Source of the DNA: Chelativorans intermedius | GTDB lineage: Bacteria; Pseudomonadota; Alphaproteobacteria; Rhizobiales; Rhizobiaceae | Direction of reading: 5' to 3' | Length of the DNA: 45,914 nt | NCBI RefSeq assembly: GCF_025398255.1 | Contig: NZ_JAODNW010000026.1 | Location: 1 to 45,914, forward strand | Shown: piece by piece, positions 34,733 through 43,005 of the stretch | Layout: every line of letters begins with the position of its first letter | Position numbering within the stretch: the stretch's first letter is position 1 | Translations under genes and position numbers: made by a program | The notes under the pieces: model-generated | What the model saw: the letters and a program-made list of their open reading frames with translations, nothing else | Database searches by the model: none | Told to the model about the DNA's origin: nothing

Positions 34733-34760
34733 GGCAGCCCCGGCGCTTGCCGGGACTGCC
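34733..34760 (+). terminator. Probable terminator hairpin after the small secreted protein gene
   Basis: Arms of 12 bases (GGCAGCCCCGGC and GCCGGGACTGCC, one mismatch) surround a GCTT loop, 27 bases after the stop. The downstream tract is C/T-rich rather than a pure T-run, so termination strength is uncertain. Confidence 0.5.
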
Positions 34761-34947
34761 TGCCTTCCCTTCCCGGTGGGCCGGTCTTCATGTCTCGAAT
34801 GCCGTTGCAATCCTCGGTCTGCGGCGTTGCGCAGCGTCGAATATCACGGGATTGATTTCCAGTTGATGCACGAGTGGGGCATGAAGGGTGGCCGCCACAT
34901 GCGGCATGTCTCGGCATGTTCAAGCCATGGTCTCAGGAGATACGAAA

Positions 34948-35259
34948 GTGGTGAGCGATCGATTGACCGGCAAGGCGAAGGGGAAAGCGGCCTCGCACGT
35001 CCCCTCTGCCGGTCGCCCGGCCCGGATGACATATCGGGAGATGGCCGCAGGTGCGGGATGCATCTGCGCGGCCGTCCTGCTTGCCTATGCCGTCGCCTCC
35101 TATTCCTGCCTGGCCAGCGAGCGCCTGCAAGCCTCCGCGTCGAGGGCCGCATTTGAGGAAGGCCTCGCGCCGGCTGAAAGGCCCTTGGCCGTGAATGCCT
35201 GGTGTGCCGGGACCTTGCTCGACAGGCTGTTTGGCGGGAGCATGGCAGGGCGGGATTGA
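34948..35259 (+). CDS. Hypothetical small single-pass membrane protein
   Basis: This possible gene encodes 103 residues from GTG at 34948, with AGGAG 7 bases upstream; an ATG at 34930 is an alternative. Residues 1-30 are basic, one membrane segment follows (AGCICAAVLLAYAVASYSCLA), and then a short soluble tail. I recognise no family. The ribosome-binding site and the hydrophobic segment support it; its small size and lack of similarity weaken it. The 240 bases before it hold only the hairpin at 34733. Confidence 0.45.
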   Translation: MVSDRLTGKAKGKAASHVPSAGRPARMTYREMAAGAGCICAAVLLAYAVASYSCLASERLQASASRAAFEEGLAPAERPLAVNAWCAGTLLDRLFGGSMAGRD

Positions 35260-35349
35260 AGAGGGTACCCGTCGGCCCGGAGCGCATCGCGTGTCCAGCA
35301 GCCGCGCCTGCCGTCGTGAACATGTCGTTCCCACCTGCGGCGCCTGGCG

Positions 35350-36786
35350 CTACCCCGCGCAGCAGGAAAGCCGCGTCACATCCTTCTCGAAGGCCTGTGC
35401 AGCCAGCTTCCAGGCTTCCACCGTGGTGAGGTAGGGAAAGATGGTCTCGCCGAGCTCTTTGGCCGTCATTGCGTGTCTTATGGCAAGCGTCAGCGTCTGA
35501 ATGCTGTCGGCCCCCTCGGGCGCCACGATCTGTCCGCCCAGAAGACGACCGCTGTCGCCATCGGCCACCAGCTTCACCAGGCCCCGTGTGTCGCGCGCTG
35601 CCAGGGCGCGCGGCACATGATCGAGCGGGACGAGCGATGTCCTGACCGCGCGGCCTGATGTCCTGGCCGTCGCCTCCGTCAGCCCCACCCCGGCAACCTG
35701 CGGATCGGTGAAGACGACCCACGGCATGGCGGAGTTGTCGTAGATGTGCGCGTCGCCTTCAAGGGCGTTCAGTGCGGCAAGCTTCGCGCCATGGGCGGCC
35801 ATGTAGACGAACTGGTCGCGGCCGGTCACATCGCCTGCGGCATAGGTGTGCGGGCGCGTCGTGCGCAGGCGCGCATCCACGACGATGGCGCCACGGTCGT
35901 CGAGCCGGATTCCGGCTTCGGCAAGGTGCATTCCGGCGGTGTTCGGCCTGCGCCCCGTCGCGAAGAGAATGCGCTCGGCCACCAGCGTCTCCGTTCCCTT
36001 TTCCGACCCGATTGCAAGCGCGACCCCGTCGGCGGTACGGCCGAGATTGCGGTAGGCGAGGTGCTGGCGCACGGCGAGACCTTCCGCGCGCAGAAAATCT
36101 GCCAGTGCGGCGGAAACCTCGGGTTCGGCTTCGGGCAGCAACCGGCTTCGTGTTGCAAGCGTGACCCTGACGCCCATCCGCGCAAACATCTGTGCAAGCT
36201 CGCAACCGACATAGCCCCCGCCGACGACGAGGAGTGATCGGGGCAGGGCCTGCAGGGCCAGCGCCGAGGTGCTGTCGAGAAAGGGGATGTCGTCAATTCC
36301 CGCAATATCCGGCCGGGCCGGGGAGGCACCTGTGGCGATGACGATCCTGTCGGCGCGGATTGCCACACCGTCGACCAGAAGGCTGCCGCCGTGGAAGCTT
36401 GCCCACCCTTCCAGATAGGCAATGCGCTCGTAGCTGGACAGAAGATCGAGATATTTCGTCTTGCGAAGCGCTCCCACGAGATCGTCCTTGGCCGCGGCAA
36501 GCGCCGGCCAGTCTGCCAGGTCTGCCTCCCCCACGAGCCCCGGAAAGCGCATCACCGCGCGCGTGTCGTGGAGCGCCTGCGCGGCGCGGATCATCGTCTT
36601 GGATGGCACGCAGCCGATATTGACGCATGTGCCGCCGATCGTGCCATGGCCGATCAGCGCCACATTCGCGCCCCGCTCGGCAGCGGCGATGGCTGCCGAG
36701 AACCCGGCCGAGCCCGCGCCGACAACGGCGAGGTCATAGGCTCGCCTTTGGCCTTTCCGGCGATTGCGGGCGACGAGGTCAGACAA
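35350..36786 (-). CDS. merA: Mercuric reductase without N-terminal metal-binding domain
   Basis: This is a 478-residue flavoprotein disulfide reductase that reduces Hg(II) to Hg(0) with NADPH. The FAD loop VVGAGSAGFSAAIAAAERGA is at about 21-40 and the redox-active pair GGTCVNIGCVPSK has Cys54 and Cys59. The NADPH loop is VVGGGYVGCELAQMF, and the C-terminal Cys475-Cys476 pair (LSCCAG), which takes mercury from the solvent, is present. The N-terminal MerP-like domain found in many MerA proteins is absent. The best start is TTG at 36786, overlapping the merF stop. It is last in the operon merT-P-F-A. Confidence 0.92.
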   Translation of the reverse strand: MSDLVARNRRKGQRRAYDLAVVGAGSAGFSAAIAAAERGANVALIGHGTIGGTCVNIGCVPSKTMIRAAQALHDTRAVMRFPGLVGEADLADWPALAAAKDDLVGALRKTKYLDLLSSYERIAYLEGWASFHGGSLLVDGVAIRADRIVIATGASPARPDIAGIDDIPFLDSTSALALQALPRSLLVVGGGYVGCELAQMFARMGVRVTLATRSRLLPEAEPEVSAALADFLRAEGLAVRQHLAYRNLGRTADGVALAIGSEKGTETLVAERILFATGRRPNTAGMHLAEAGIRLDDRGAIVVDARLRTTRPHTYAAGDVTGRDQFVYMAAHGAKLAALNALEGDAHIYDNSAMPWVVFTDPQVAGVGLTEATARTSGRAVRTSLVPLDHVPRALAARDTRGLVKLVADGDSGRLLGGQIVAPEGADSIQTLTLAIRHAMTAKELGETIFPYLTTVEAWKLAAQAFEKDVTRLSCCAG

Positions 36787-37021
36787 CGCGGTTCTCCGGC
36801 CGTGTTGCGGCGGTGCGGCGGCATCTTCGCCGTCTCCACAAACCGCAAGCCGTGAGCCCCACGAACATCGCGAACAAGGGTATGAGCACGAAATCCGCCT
36901 GGGCGAGCCATGCCGACAGGCCCGCCGCACCGAAGATGACCACCAGAAGCGGGGTCGCGCAGCACAGCGCGGTAACAAGGGCGCCGGCAAGGCCGGTTCT
37001 GACGATCGTCAAATCCCTCAT
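36779..37021 (-). CDS. merF: Mercury transporter MerF
   Basis: This 80-residue inner-membrane protein has two hydrophobic segments. The first carries the mercury-binding pair in VTALCCATPLLVV; the second (FVLIPLFAMFVGLTACGLW) ends at a basic tail RRRRCRR. It passes Hg(II) into the cytoplasm to MerA. The ATG at 37021 has AGGTGA 5 bases upstream; a GTG at 37030 is possible. It begins just after merP and its stop overlaps the merA start. Confidence 0.9.
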   Translation of the reverse strand: MRDLTIVRTGLAGALVTALCCATPLLVVIFGAAGLSAWLAQADFVLIPLFAMFVGLTACGLWRRRRCRRTAATRPENRVV

Positions 37022-37030
37022 GGGAATCAC

Positions 37031-37354
37031 CTATCCCTTCACCGCTGCCGGATAGCCGGCATTCGTGGAGGCGGCCTTGATCTTCTCCACGTTCGCAAGC
37101 GAGGGATCGTAGGTCACGACGGCGGTGCGGGCCTCGAAGTCGATGGTGACCGACTGCACGCCTTCGACACGTTCCATCGCCGTCTTCACCGTCACCGGGC
37201 ACAGGGCGCAGGTCATGTTTTCGACCGTGAAGGTTGCCGTTTGCAGGGTCTGGGCGCGTGCCGGCTGCATGAGGGGCGAGGGCGGAAACACAGGCAGCAT
37301 GCTGCCGGTCCCCAGCGCCAGAACGCCGATGGCGAGGATGACGGATGGCTTCAT
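37031..37354 (-). CDS. merP: Periplasmic mercury-binding protein MerP
   Basis: This 107-residue protein has a signal peptide (VILAIGVLALGTGSMLPVF) and one heavy-metal-associated domain. The mercury site is ENMTCALCPVTVK, with the two cysteines separated by Ala-Leu, and the domain ends in STNAGYPAAVKG. It captures Hg(II) in the periplasm and hands it to MerT or MerF. The ATG at 37354 follows CAGGGAGA; the 7-residue longer form is less likely. It lies 24 bases after merT. Confidence 0.92.
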   Translation of the reverse strand: MKPSVILAIGVLALGTGSMLPVFPPSPLMQPARAQTLQTATFTVENMTCALCPVTVKTAMERVEGVQSVTIDFEARTAVVTYDPSLANVEKIKAASTNAGYPAAVKG

Positions 37355-37378
37355 TTGCGTTCTCCCTGGACGCATCGG

Positions 37379-37774
37379 TCAGTAGAAGAGGGGTGCCCAC
37401 CACTCGATGCCGAGGGCGAGCGTTACCAAGATGGCGGAGAGCCACAGGGCGGACCTGACGAGAGCCCCGGATTGCGGCCGCGTGGAGCAGGCCCCCTCGG
37501 CGCAGGCCGGATTCGGCCGGAAATAGACCTGCCGGAATCCAAGCGCGATGAAAGCGATCGAAATGACGGCGAAGGCAGGTTTCAGGGGTTCAAGTGCTGT
37601 GAGGCTGCCGATCCACGCGCCGGAGACGCCGAGCATGACGAGCGCCAGCGGCAGAATGCAGCACGAAGATGCAAGAACGGCGCCGAGCAGGCCGCCGGTG
37701 GCATACCATCGCCTGCGCTGCACGCCGCTGCTTGTGGCGGCGCTGTCCGATGCCGGGTTGACGTCCGTGTTCAT
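37379..37774 (-). CDS. merT: Mercury transporter MerT
   Basis: This 131-residue inner-membrane protein has three predicted membrane segments. The membrane cysteine pair is in LASSCCILPLALV and the cytoplasmic-loop pair in ACAEGACSTRP, as in classical MerT. It imports Hg(II) received from MerP. It is the first gene of the operon, with the MerR-controlled promoter about 45-75 bases upstream. Confidence 0.92.
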   Translation of the reverse strand: MNTDVNPASDSAATSSGVQRRRWYATGGLLGAVLASSCCILPLALVMLGVSGAWIGSLTALEPLKPAFAVISIAFIALGFRQVYFRPNPACAEGACSTRPQSGALVRSALWLSAILVTLALGIEWWAPLFY

Positions 37775-37816
37775 GTGCCGGTCTCACCGCCTCGTCATTC
37801 GCCTCATGGATGCATT

Positions 37817-37847
37817 CAGGCTACAGTCTGTAGCCGGTACAGGCTCA
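37817..37847 (-). promoter_or_regulatory. MerR-controlled promoter and operator of the mer operon
   Basis: On the minus strand -35 TTGAGC (37847-37842) and -10 TAGCCT (37822-37817) are separated by 19 bases, the overlong spacing expected of promoters activated by DNA untwisting by MerR. The spacer holds the dyad CTGTA-CCGGC-TACAG (37841-37827). A second, perfect 17-base palindrome, GGCTACAG-A-CTGTAGCC (37834-37818), overlaps it and the -10. MerR bound here would repress without mercury, activate with mercury, and control its own divergent gene. Confidence 0.82.
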
Positions 37848-37863
37848 AGGAGGATGCCGGCCC

Positions 37864-38277
37864 ATGCGCGATCACATTTCCGGGAGGCCGCTGCGGCGCA
37901 AGGAACTGGCTCGACGGACGGGCTGCAACATCGAGACCGTCCGCTACTACGAAAAGATCGGCCTGATGCCCGAGCCGCCGCGTTCGGCCGCCGGCTACCG
38001 CCTTTATGACGAGGATCATGTCTCGCGCCTGCGATTCGTCCTGCGCGCCCGCGAGCTCGGCTTTGCCATCGACGAGGTGCGCGACCTTCTGGGGCTTGTC
38101 GACAGCGGCACGCAGACCTGCGCCGAGGTGAAGGAACGCACCGAGCGGCATCTTTCCGATGTGCGCGCCAGGATTGCCGACCTGCGGCGCATCGAGAAGG
38201 TGCTGGCGGCAACGGCGGCGCGTTGCACCGGGGAGCGCGTCCCGGAATGCCCGGTGCTGGAGGCGCTGTCGCGCTGA
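37864..38277 (+). CDS. merR: Mercury-responsive regulator MerR
   Basis: This 137-residue MerR-family activator-repressor has an N-terminal winged helix at 10-75 (KELARRTGCNIETVRYYEKIGLMPEP would include the recognition helix), a long coiled dimer helix and three metal-binding cysteines, Cys86, Cys121 and Cys129. Their spacing is close to that of known MerR (34 then 7 residues between). The start follows AAGGAGG at 37846-37852. It is divergent from merT, with the operator between them. The cysteine set supports mercury over other metals. Confidence 0.92.
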   Translation: MRDHISGRPLRRKELARRTGCNIETVRYYEKIGLMPEPPRSAAGYRLYDEDHVSRLRFVLRARELGFAIDEVRDLLGLVDSGTQTCAEVKERTERHLSDVRARIADLRRIEKVLAATAARCTGERVPECPVLEALSR

Positions 38278-38499
38278 CGCAGTGCCCGGCGCCGTTTCGG
38301 GTTTCTCGGGTTTGTTGGTGTGTCTCGACATTGTGCGCCACTGTGCGGGCCTTCGCGCAGGACCGGCACACCGCGTCTTCACGCCCATGCGATCGCCGAC
38401 GCAGGAACAGTCCTCAGACCTTGTTTTCCAGGTTATCGGGTGCGCCGCTATCGTCGGTTCGGTTGCAGATTTGAGGCGGCTTGGAAGCCGGTCTGAACG

Positions 38500-39363
38500 A
38501 TGACGGAACCGACAGACAGCCTGCTTGACAGAATAGGGCGCCGCATGGCGATGCGGCTTCGGGCCGAATGTGCCGATTGCAGGCCGTACACCCCATCCGA
38601 TCCGCTGACGCTTTATCGCAGTCTCAAGGTGGGCGATGTCCTGCTTGTCGAAGGCAGCAGCCGGATCTCCTCTGCGATCAAGTATCTCACCCAGTCGACC
38701 TGGTCGCATGCGGCGCTCTATGTGGGCGACAGCCTGCCACCTCCGGTCGATGGAAGCGAGCGGGCGCGACTGGTCGAGGTGAATGTCGGCGAAGGCTGCA
38801 TTGCCGCGCCTTTGTCGAAATACGCCCGCCACAACACGCGGATCTGCCGGGCCATAAGCCTATCGGATGATGACCGGCAGGCCGTTGCGCGCTTCATGAT
38901 CGCCCGTCTTGGCATGCGATACGACATGCGAAACATTCTCGACCTGGTGCGCTACTTCTTTCCCGCACCGCCGGTGCCGGCGCGCTGGCGTCGAAGGATG
39001 ATCGCCCTGGGGTCGGGTGACCCGACCCGTGCCATTTGCTCGTCGCTGATCGCCCAGGCATTTCAGAGCGTGCGTTATCCCATCCTCCCCAGGGTGACGC
39101 GCGTGCTGGAGACGGCAATGCCCAATGGCCGTGCCGTGCGAAAGGAGATCCTTCAGATTCGCCATCACTCGCTGTTCGTCCCGCGCGATTTCGACCTTTC
39201 CCCCTATTTCGAGATCGTCAAGCCCGAGCCGGCCTGCGGCGTCGACTACAAGTCGCTTCTTTGGGCGGACAGGCTGGCGGCCGGAAGGCAAGGGGAGGTT
39301 GCCGCCGACGCTTCTGCCAGCGGAGGAGGCGAGAAAGCATACGCGAAGGTGATTGGAATGTGA
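38500..39363 (+). CDS. YiiX/YaeF-like permuted papain-fold hydrolase
   Basis: This 287-residue protein is of the NlpC/P60-related permuted class (C92 type). The His is in TQSTWSHAALYVGD (His70) and the catalytic Cys in RAICSSLIAQAFQSV (Cys180), the reversed order that marks this class. LKVGDVLLVEGSSRIS near residue 45 is also typical. No signal peptide is visible, so it is probably cytoplasmic or membrane-associated. Members cut amide or thioester bonds; lipids or peptides are possible substrates. It is downstream of merR by 222 bases and upstream of the DUF3179 gene by 56. Confidence 0.75.
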   Translation: MTEPTDSLLDRIGRRMAMRLRAECADCRPYTPSDPLTLYRSLKVGDVLLVEGSSRISSAIKYLTQSTWSHAALYVGDSLPPPVDGSERARLVEVNVGEGCIAAPLSKYARHNTRICRAISLSDDDRQAVARFMIARLGMRYDMRNILDLVRYFFPAPPVPARWRRRMIALGSGDPTRAICSSLIAQAFQSVRYPILPRVTRVLETAMPNGRAVRKEILQIRHHSLFVPRDFDLSPYFEIVKPEPACGVDYKSLLWADRLAAGRQGEVAADASASGGGEKAYAKVIGM

Positions 39364-39419
39364 GGTGCCCGTGTGATGCAATCATTGCTCAATTGCACCT
39401 GCTGTTTGCTGGACCGGCC

Positions 39420-40391
39420 ATGATGTGGCGAAAGACAATCCTTCTTCTCGTCCTGCTTGCAACGTCTCCGGGCCTGGCTCTAGCCGGCCCGCGGGAATGG
39501 GCACGGGAGGGCTGGAAGACGGATTTCACCAGGTCCTCCGTGCCGTTCGAGGAGATCATCTCCGGCGGCCCGCCGCGCGACGGCATTCCCTCCATCGACG
39601 ATCCGAAGTTTGCGAAGGCTTCCGATGTGTCCGACATCGGCGCGCGCGAGCCGGTCATCCAGTTCGGTCTCGACGGCGATGTCCGGGCCTATCCGCTGCG
39701 CGTGCTCACCTGGCATGAAATTGCCAATGACTTTGTGGCCGGCAAGCCGGTTGCGGTCACCTATTGCCCCTTGTGCAACGCAGCCATCGTCTTTGATCGC
39801 CGCGTTGGCGGGCAGGTGCTCGCGTTCGGCACCACGGGCAAGCTGCGCCATTCCGACCTGGTCATGTACGACCGTCAGACCGAAAGCTGGTGGCAGCAGT
39901 TCACGGGCGAGGCGATCGTCGGCAGCATGACGGGCAAGAAACTGAAGCTCCTGCCCTCGCGCATCGTCTCCTTCGGCGCTTTCCGCAAGGCACACCCGGA
40001 CGGCCCTGTTCTCGTGCCCAACAATCCGGCCTTCCGGGACTATGGAAGGAACCCTTATGCGAGCTACGACACGGCTGCCGTTCCCTTCCTCTACCGGGGC
40101 GACCTTCCCGAGGACATCCCTGCCATGGCGCATGTCGTGGTGGTCAGAACCGGGCAGGCGCCGCTCATCGTCAGCCTCGAACGGGTGCGTGAGGGCGGTT
40201 TCGAGCAGGATGGATACCGCATCGTCTACGAGGCCGGGGTGGCTTCGGCGCTTGACAGCCCGGCCATCGCGCAGGGAAGGGAGATCGGCACCGTGCGTGT
40301 GACACGCAACGGCAGGGACGTGCCCCACGACATCACCTTTGCCTTTGTCGCGCATGCGTTCCACCCGGACGTGCCGATCATCGTGAAATGA
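39420..40391 (+). CDS. DUF3179-domain exported protein
   Basis: This protein of about 323 residues has a signal peptide (ILLLVLLATSPGLALAG). The domain carries VTYCPLCNAAIVFDRR with two cysteines, preceded by YPLRVLTWHEIAND and followed by GKLRHSDLVMYDRQTESWW, all hallmarks of DUF3179. The function of this domain is not known. Two start codons in a row (39420 and 39423) are possible, with only a weak GGACC upstream. It may be co-transcribed with the YiiX-like gene. Confidence 0.85.
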   Translation: MMWRKTILLLVLLATSPGLALAGPREWAREGWKTDFTRSSVPFEEIISGGPPRDGIPSIDDPKFAKASDVSDIGAREPVIQFGLDGDVRAYPLRVLTWHEIANDFVAGKPVAVTYCPLCNAAIVFDRRVGGQVLAFGTTGKLRHSDLVMYDRQTESWWQQFTGEAIVGSMTGKKLKLLPSRIVSFGAFRKAHPDGPVLVPNNPAFRDYGRNPYASYDTAAVPFLYRGDLPEDIPAMAHVVVVRTGQAPLIVSLERVREGGFEQDGYRIVYEAGVASALDSPAIAQGREIGTVRVTRNGRDVPHDITFAFVAHAFHPDVPIIVK

Positions 40392-40488
40392 GAGCGGAGA
40401 AGGCTGCGGGCGCGCCCATGTCATTCCGGCAGCGCCGGTCGCGCAAGCCGGCCGCCACGGCAAGGCGAAGGCCGATGATCGGCGGGAC

Positions 40489-40507
40489 TACGTAAAATCC
40501 CTTAGGG
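40489..40507 (+). promoter_or_regulatory. Candidate FixJ-type response-regulator site before the Crp/FNR gene
   Basis: The palindrome TACGTA at 40489-40494 is followed by AAATCCCTTAGGG. This resembles the TACGTA-type boxes bound by FixJ/NarL-class regulators in front of fixK genes in Alphaproteobacteria. It lies about 70-85 bases before the regulator start. The match is by eye only. Confidence 0.35.
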
Positions 40508-40573
40508 CATGACCGAATTTCAGAGGCGGGCGGGAAAGGGCATACCTCCTCCGACAAGATCGGAGACATCGAG

Positions 40574-41212
40574 ATGCTTGCCCGTCGCACACAAAGACAG
40601 ATCCTGCACACCGGTCATCCTGCTCATCCGGCATTGCCGGCATCGCAGCCTCATCAGATTGCGTTCTATACCGCCAACAAGGAAATCTACGGCCAGGGCG
40701 AGCGCGCGAGCGCGCTTTATCAGGTGGAGTTCGGTGCCGTGCGCCTGTATCGCCTTCTGGCAGACGGACGCCGCCAGATCAGCGCCTTTCACGTGGCCGG
40801 CGAGGTCTTCGGCTTCGAGGGAGATGGTCATCACCACTTCTTTGCGGAGGCGATCTGCAACTGTGCGGTGCGCATCTACCGGCAGCCTCTCGACGCGCAG
40901 CTTGCCTGCGAGATGCTCCCCATCGCGCTCAAGGCCCTGGTGCGCGCGCAGGAGCATCTTCTGGTCATCGGAAGGCAGAGCGCGGCAGAGCGGGTCGCGG
41001 CCTTCCTTCTGGACCTTCACGAGCGTCAGGGCGGCCTGCCGCAGGTGGAGCTCGCCATGTCCCGCACCGACATCGGAGACTATCTCGGCCTGACGATCGA
41101 GACCGTTTCGCGTGTTCTTTCCCGCTTCCGCAGCCAGGGCTACATTCGCCTCAAGGGCACCCGCACGGTCGAACTGGTGCGGACAGAAGCGCTGCGCGCG
41201 CTGTGCATGTGA
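40574..41212 (+). CDS. Crp/FNR-family regulator, FixK-like
   Basis: This 212-residue protein has a cyclic-nucleotide-type sensor fold at about 28-140 (YGQGERASALYQVEFGAVRLY) and a C-terminal helix-turn-helix (MSRTDIGDYLGLTIETVSRV), whose ETVSR recognition helix reads TTGA-N6-TCAA boxes. The N-terminal cysteine cluster that holds the iron-sulfur centre in FNR is missing; it is thus more like FixK than FNR. The low-oxygen-type genes on the facing strand carry two such boxes, so it probably controls them. It may itself be controlled by a FixJ-type site upstream. Confidence 0.87.
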   Translation: MLARRTQRQILHTGHPAHPALPASQPHQIAFYTANKEIYGQGERASALYQVEFGAVRLYRLLADGRRQISAFHVAGEVFGFEGDGHHHFFAEAICNCAVRIYRQPLDAQLACEMLPIALKALVRAQEHLLVIGRQSAAERVAAFLLDLHERQGGLPQVELAMSRTDIGDYLGLTIETVSRVLSRFRSQGYIRLKGTRTVELVRTEALRALCM

Positions 41213-41243
41213 CGGCCCCTTCGACAATCGACGGATTTTTCGC

Positions 41244-42197
41244 TCAATCGATCCCGCCTTCGCGTTCGGTATTGCCGTCCGGCGACATCGGGTAGAGAGA
41301 GCGGATGTCTTCCGGCAGGCACAGACGGGTGCCGGGCGTGAGCACCGCCGCTGCACCGGCGGCGATGCCCAGATGAAAGGCCCCCTTGACGCTCCAATTC
41401 TGTGAAAGCGCCCAGACCATGGCGCCGAGGAAACTGTCGCCGGCGCCGATGGCCGAGCGGGCCACCACGCGCGGCGCGCGCGTTCTCGTCACGCCGCCTG
41501 CCGTGGCAAGCAGGGCTCCCTGCGCCCCCATCGTCACGGCCACCATCTGTGCCGCCCCCTCGTCAACCAGCTTCATCGCCGCCGCGCGCGCGCCTTCTTC
41601 GTCCAGTTCTCGGCCGACAAGCTGGCCCAGCTCGCCAATGCTGGGTTTTACCAGAAAGACCGGAGCCTTCTGGAGCGTGACGCGCAGCCCGTCGCCAGAG
41701 CTGTCCAGCACGAAACGGCCACCCCTTTCGGCAACGATGTGCGCCATCAGCGCGTAGCTGTCTGCCGGAGCGCCGGCGGGCAGGCTGCCGCTTGCTACGA
41801 CGTAAGGGGCATCCCGGCTGCCGACGATCTCGATCACCCGTTCGATCTCCCGCGCCGAGACGGCGGGTCCGGCGGGCACGAAACGGTAGTCGAAGCCGCT
41901 CGCGCGCTCGTGCACGGCATAGGCGACACGGGTGTCGCCGGCAATCGGCAGCCCGTGGCGGGCCACGCCCTCGCGCTCAAGCAGCGCGTCGAGCCAGGCG
42001 CCGGTCGGCCCGCCGCCAAGAAAGACGGCTTCGGCATCGCCGCCCAGGGCGAGGATGACCCGTGCGACATTGATGCCGCCCCCGCCGGGATCATGGCGCG
42101 CGCCGGAGGTTCTGATCTTGCGTACCGGCCGGACGGCCTCGGCTTCGCAGAAGAGATCGACCGTTGGATTGAGCGTGACGGTAAGGATGGATGACAT
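41244..42197 (-). CDS. PfkB-family sugar kinase (phosphofructokinase-like)
   Basis: This 317-residue ribokinase-fold kinase has the substrate region HDPGGGGINVARVILALGG at about 36 and the nucleotide/catalytic motif ARSAIGAGDSFLGAMVWA (catalytic Asp) near residue 252. It fits the 1-phosphofructokinase/6-phosphofructokinase II/tagatose-6-phosphate kinase group. It follows the CBS-BON gene by 24 bases. PfkB kinases in low-oxygen islands are thought to boost glycolysis when respiration slows; the exact substrate is not fixed. Confidence 0.85.
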   Translation of the reverse strand: MSSILTVTLNPTVDLFCEAEAVRPVRKIRTSGARHDPGGGGINVARVILALGGDAEAVFLGGGPTGAWLDALLEREGVARHGLPIAGDTRVAYAVHERASGFDYRFVPAGPAVSAREIERVIEIVGSRDAPYVVASGSLPAGAPADSYALMAHIVAERGGRFVLDSSGDGLRVTLQKAPVFLVKPSIGELGQLVGRELDEEGARAAAMKLVDEGAAQMVAVTMGAQGALLATAGGVTRTRAPRVVARSAIGAGDSFLGAMVWALSQNWSVKGAFHLGIAAGAAAVLTPGTRLCLPEDIRSLYPMSPDGNTEREGGID

Positions 42198-42221
42198 CGT
42201 TGTTTCCTGCTCGTCAGCGCT

Positions 42222-42875
42222 TCACCGCGCGGCAACGGAAAGGTCGAATTCGATGCCGTTCACGTTGCTCACGTCCTCGACCAAGGCACGCACGGCCTCC
42301 CGTTCCGCTTCGGAGCCGACCGTGCCGCCCAGATGCACCACGCCGCGCCGGACACTCACATTTACCCGATCCTTGCCAAGACCGAGATCCTGATCGAGTC
42401 GTGTGCGGATGGTGCGGGCGATGGCGGCATCGCCGGAGGCGATGGGCTCCTGCGGCGCCGCGCATATCGCCTTGAGCAGGTCGCGGCGCGTAACCATCCC
42501 GACCAGCTTGCCGTCGCGCAGCACCGGAACCCGCTTGACGCCGTGTTCGGCCATCAGCGCGGCGATGCTGTCGACCGATTCGTTCTCGTCGGCGATGACC
42601 ACATCCCTCGACATGACGTCGGCAACCTTCCAGCCTTGTCGCTTCAGATAGTCAATGGCACGTCTTTCCGGGGTCGGAATGCGAGGCCGGGGCCCGCCGA
42701 GTTCCATGCGGCGCAGCAGATCGCCCTCGGTGATGATGCCGATGATGCGTCCCGTATCGTCCAGCACCGGCAGGCCGCTGACACCGCTGTCCAGCATGAT
42801 CCGGGCGGCGTGGCGCACGCTGTTGTCGGCGGAGACTACCATGCATCCGACCGTCATGATGTCTCTGGCTTTCAT
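42222..42875 (-). CDS. CBS-domain pair plus BON-domain protein
   Basis: This is a 217-residue cytoplasmic protein. CBS domain 1 is at about 1-60 (MKARDIMTVGCMVVSADNSV, GIITEGDLLRRM), CBS domain 2 at about 78-135 (VADVMSRDVVIADENESV, GMVTRRDLLKAI) and a BON domain at 145-215 (VSVRRGVVHLGGTVGSE). CBS pairs bind adenine nucleotides and report energy state; BON domains bind membranes or partners. A TTGA-N6-TCAA box lies 63 bases upstream of the start. The gene heads a two-gene unit with the PfkB kinase. Confidence 0.88.
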   Translation of the reverse strand: MKARDIMTVGCMVVSADNSVRHAARIMLDSGVSGLPVLDDTGRIIGIITEGDLLRRMELGGPRPRIPTPERRAIDYLKRQGWKVADVMSRDVVIADENESVDSIAALMAEHGVKRVPVLRDGKLVGMVTRRDLLKAICAAPQEPIASGDAAIARTIRTRLDQDLGLGKDRVNVSVRRGVVHLGGTVGSEAEREAVRALVEDVSNVNGIEFDLSVAAR

Positions 42876-42937
42876 GGTGTTGTCGAACTCCGTTTGCGCG
42901 TTTCACGGTCAAAAAGCATGCGGGGTCCCCTCATGCC

Positions 42938-42951
42938 TTGACCGGCATCAA
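42938..42951 (-). promoter_or_regulatory. FNR/FixK box upstream of the CBS-BON and pfkB genes
   Basis: TTGA-CCGGCA-TCAA is a perfect match to the FNR/FixK core (TTGA-N6-TCAA). Centred about 70 bases upstream of the CBS-BON start, it allows a class II position near -41.5 with a leader of about 28 bases. The longer block around it recurs at 43833. Confidence 0.75.
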
Positions 42952-43005
42952 ACGGCGGAACGGCGGTTTCCCGGCATATGGGCTGCGGCGCCGGCGAAAG
43001 CGCCC

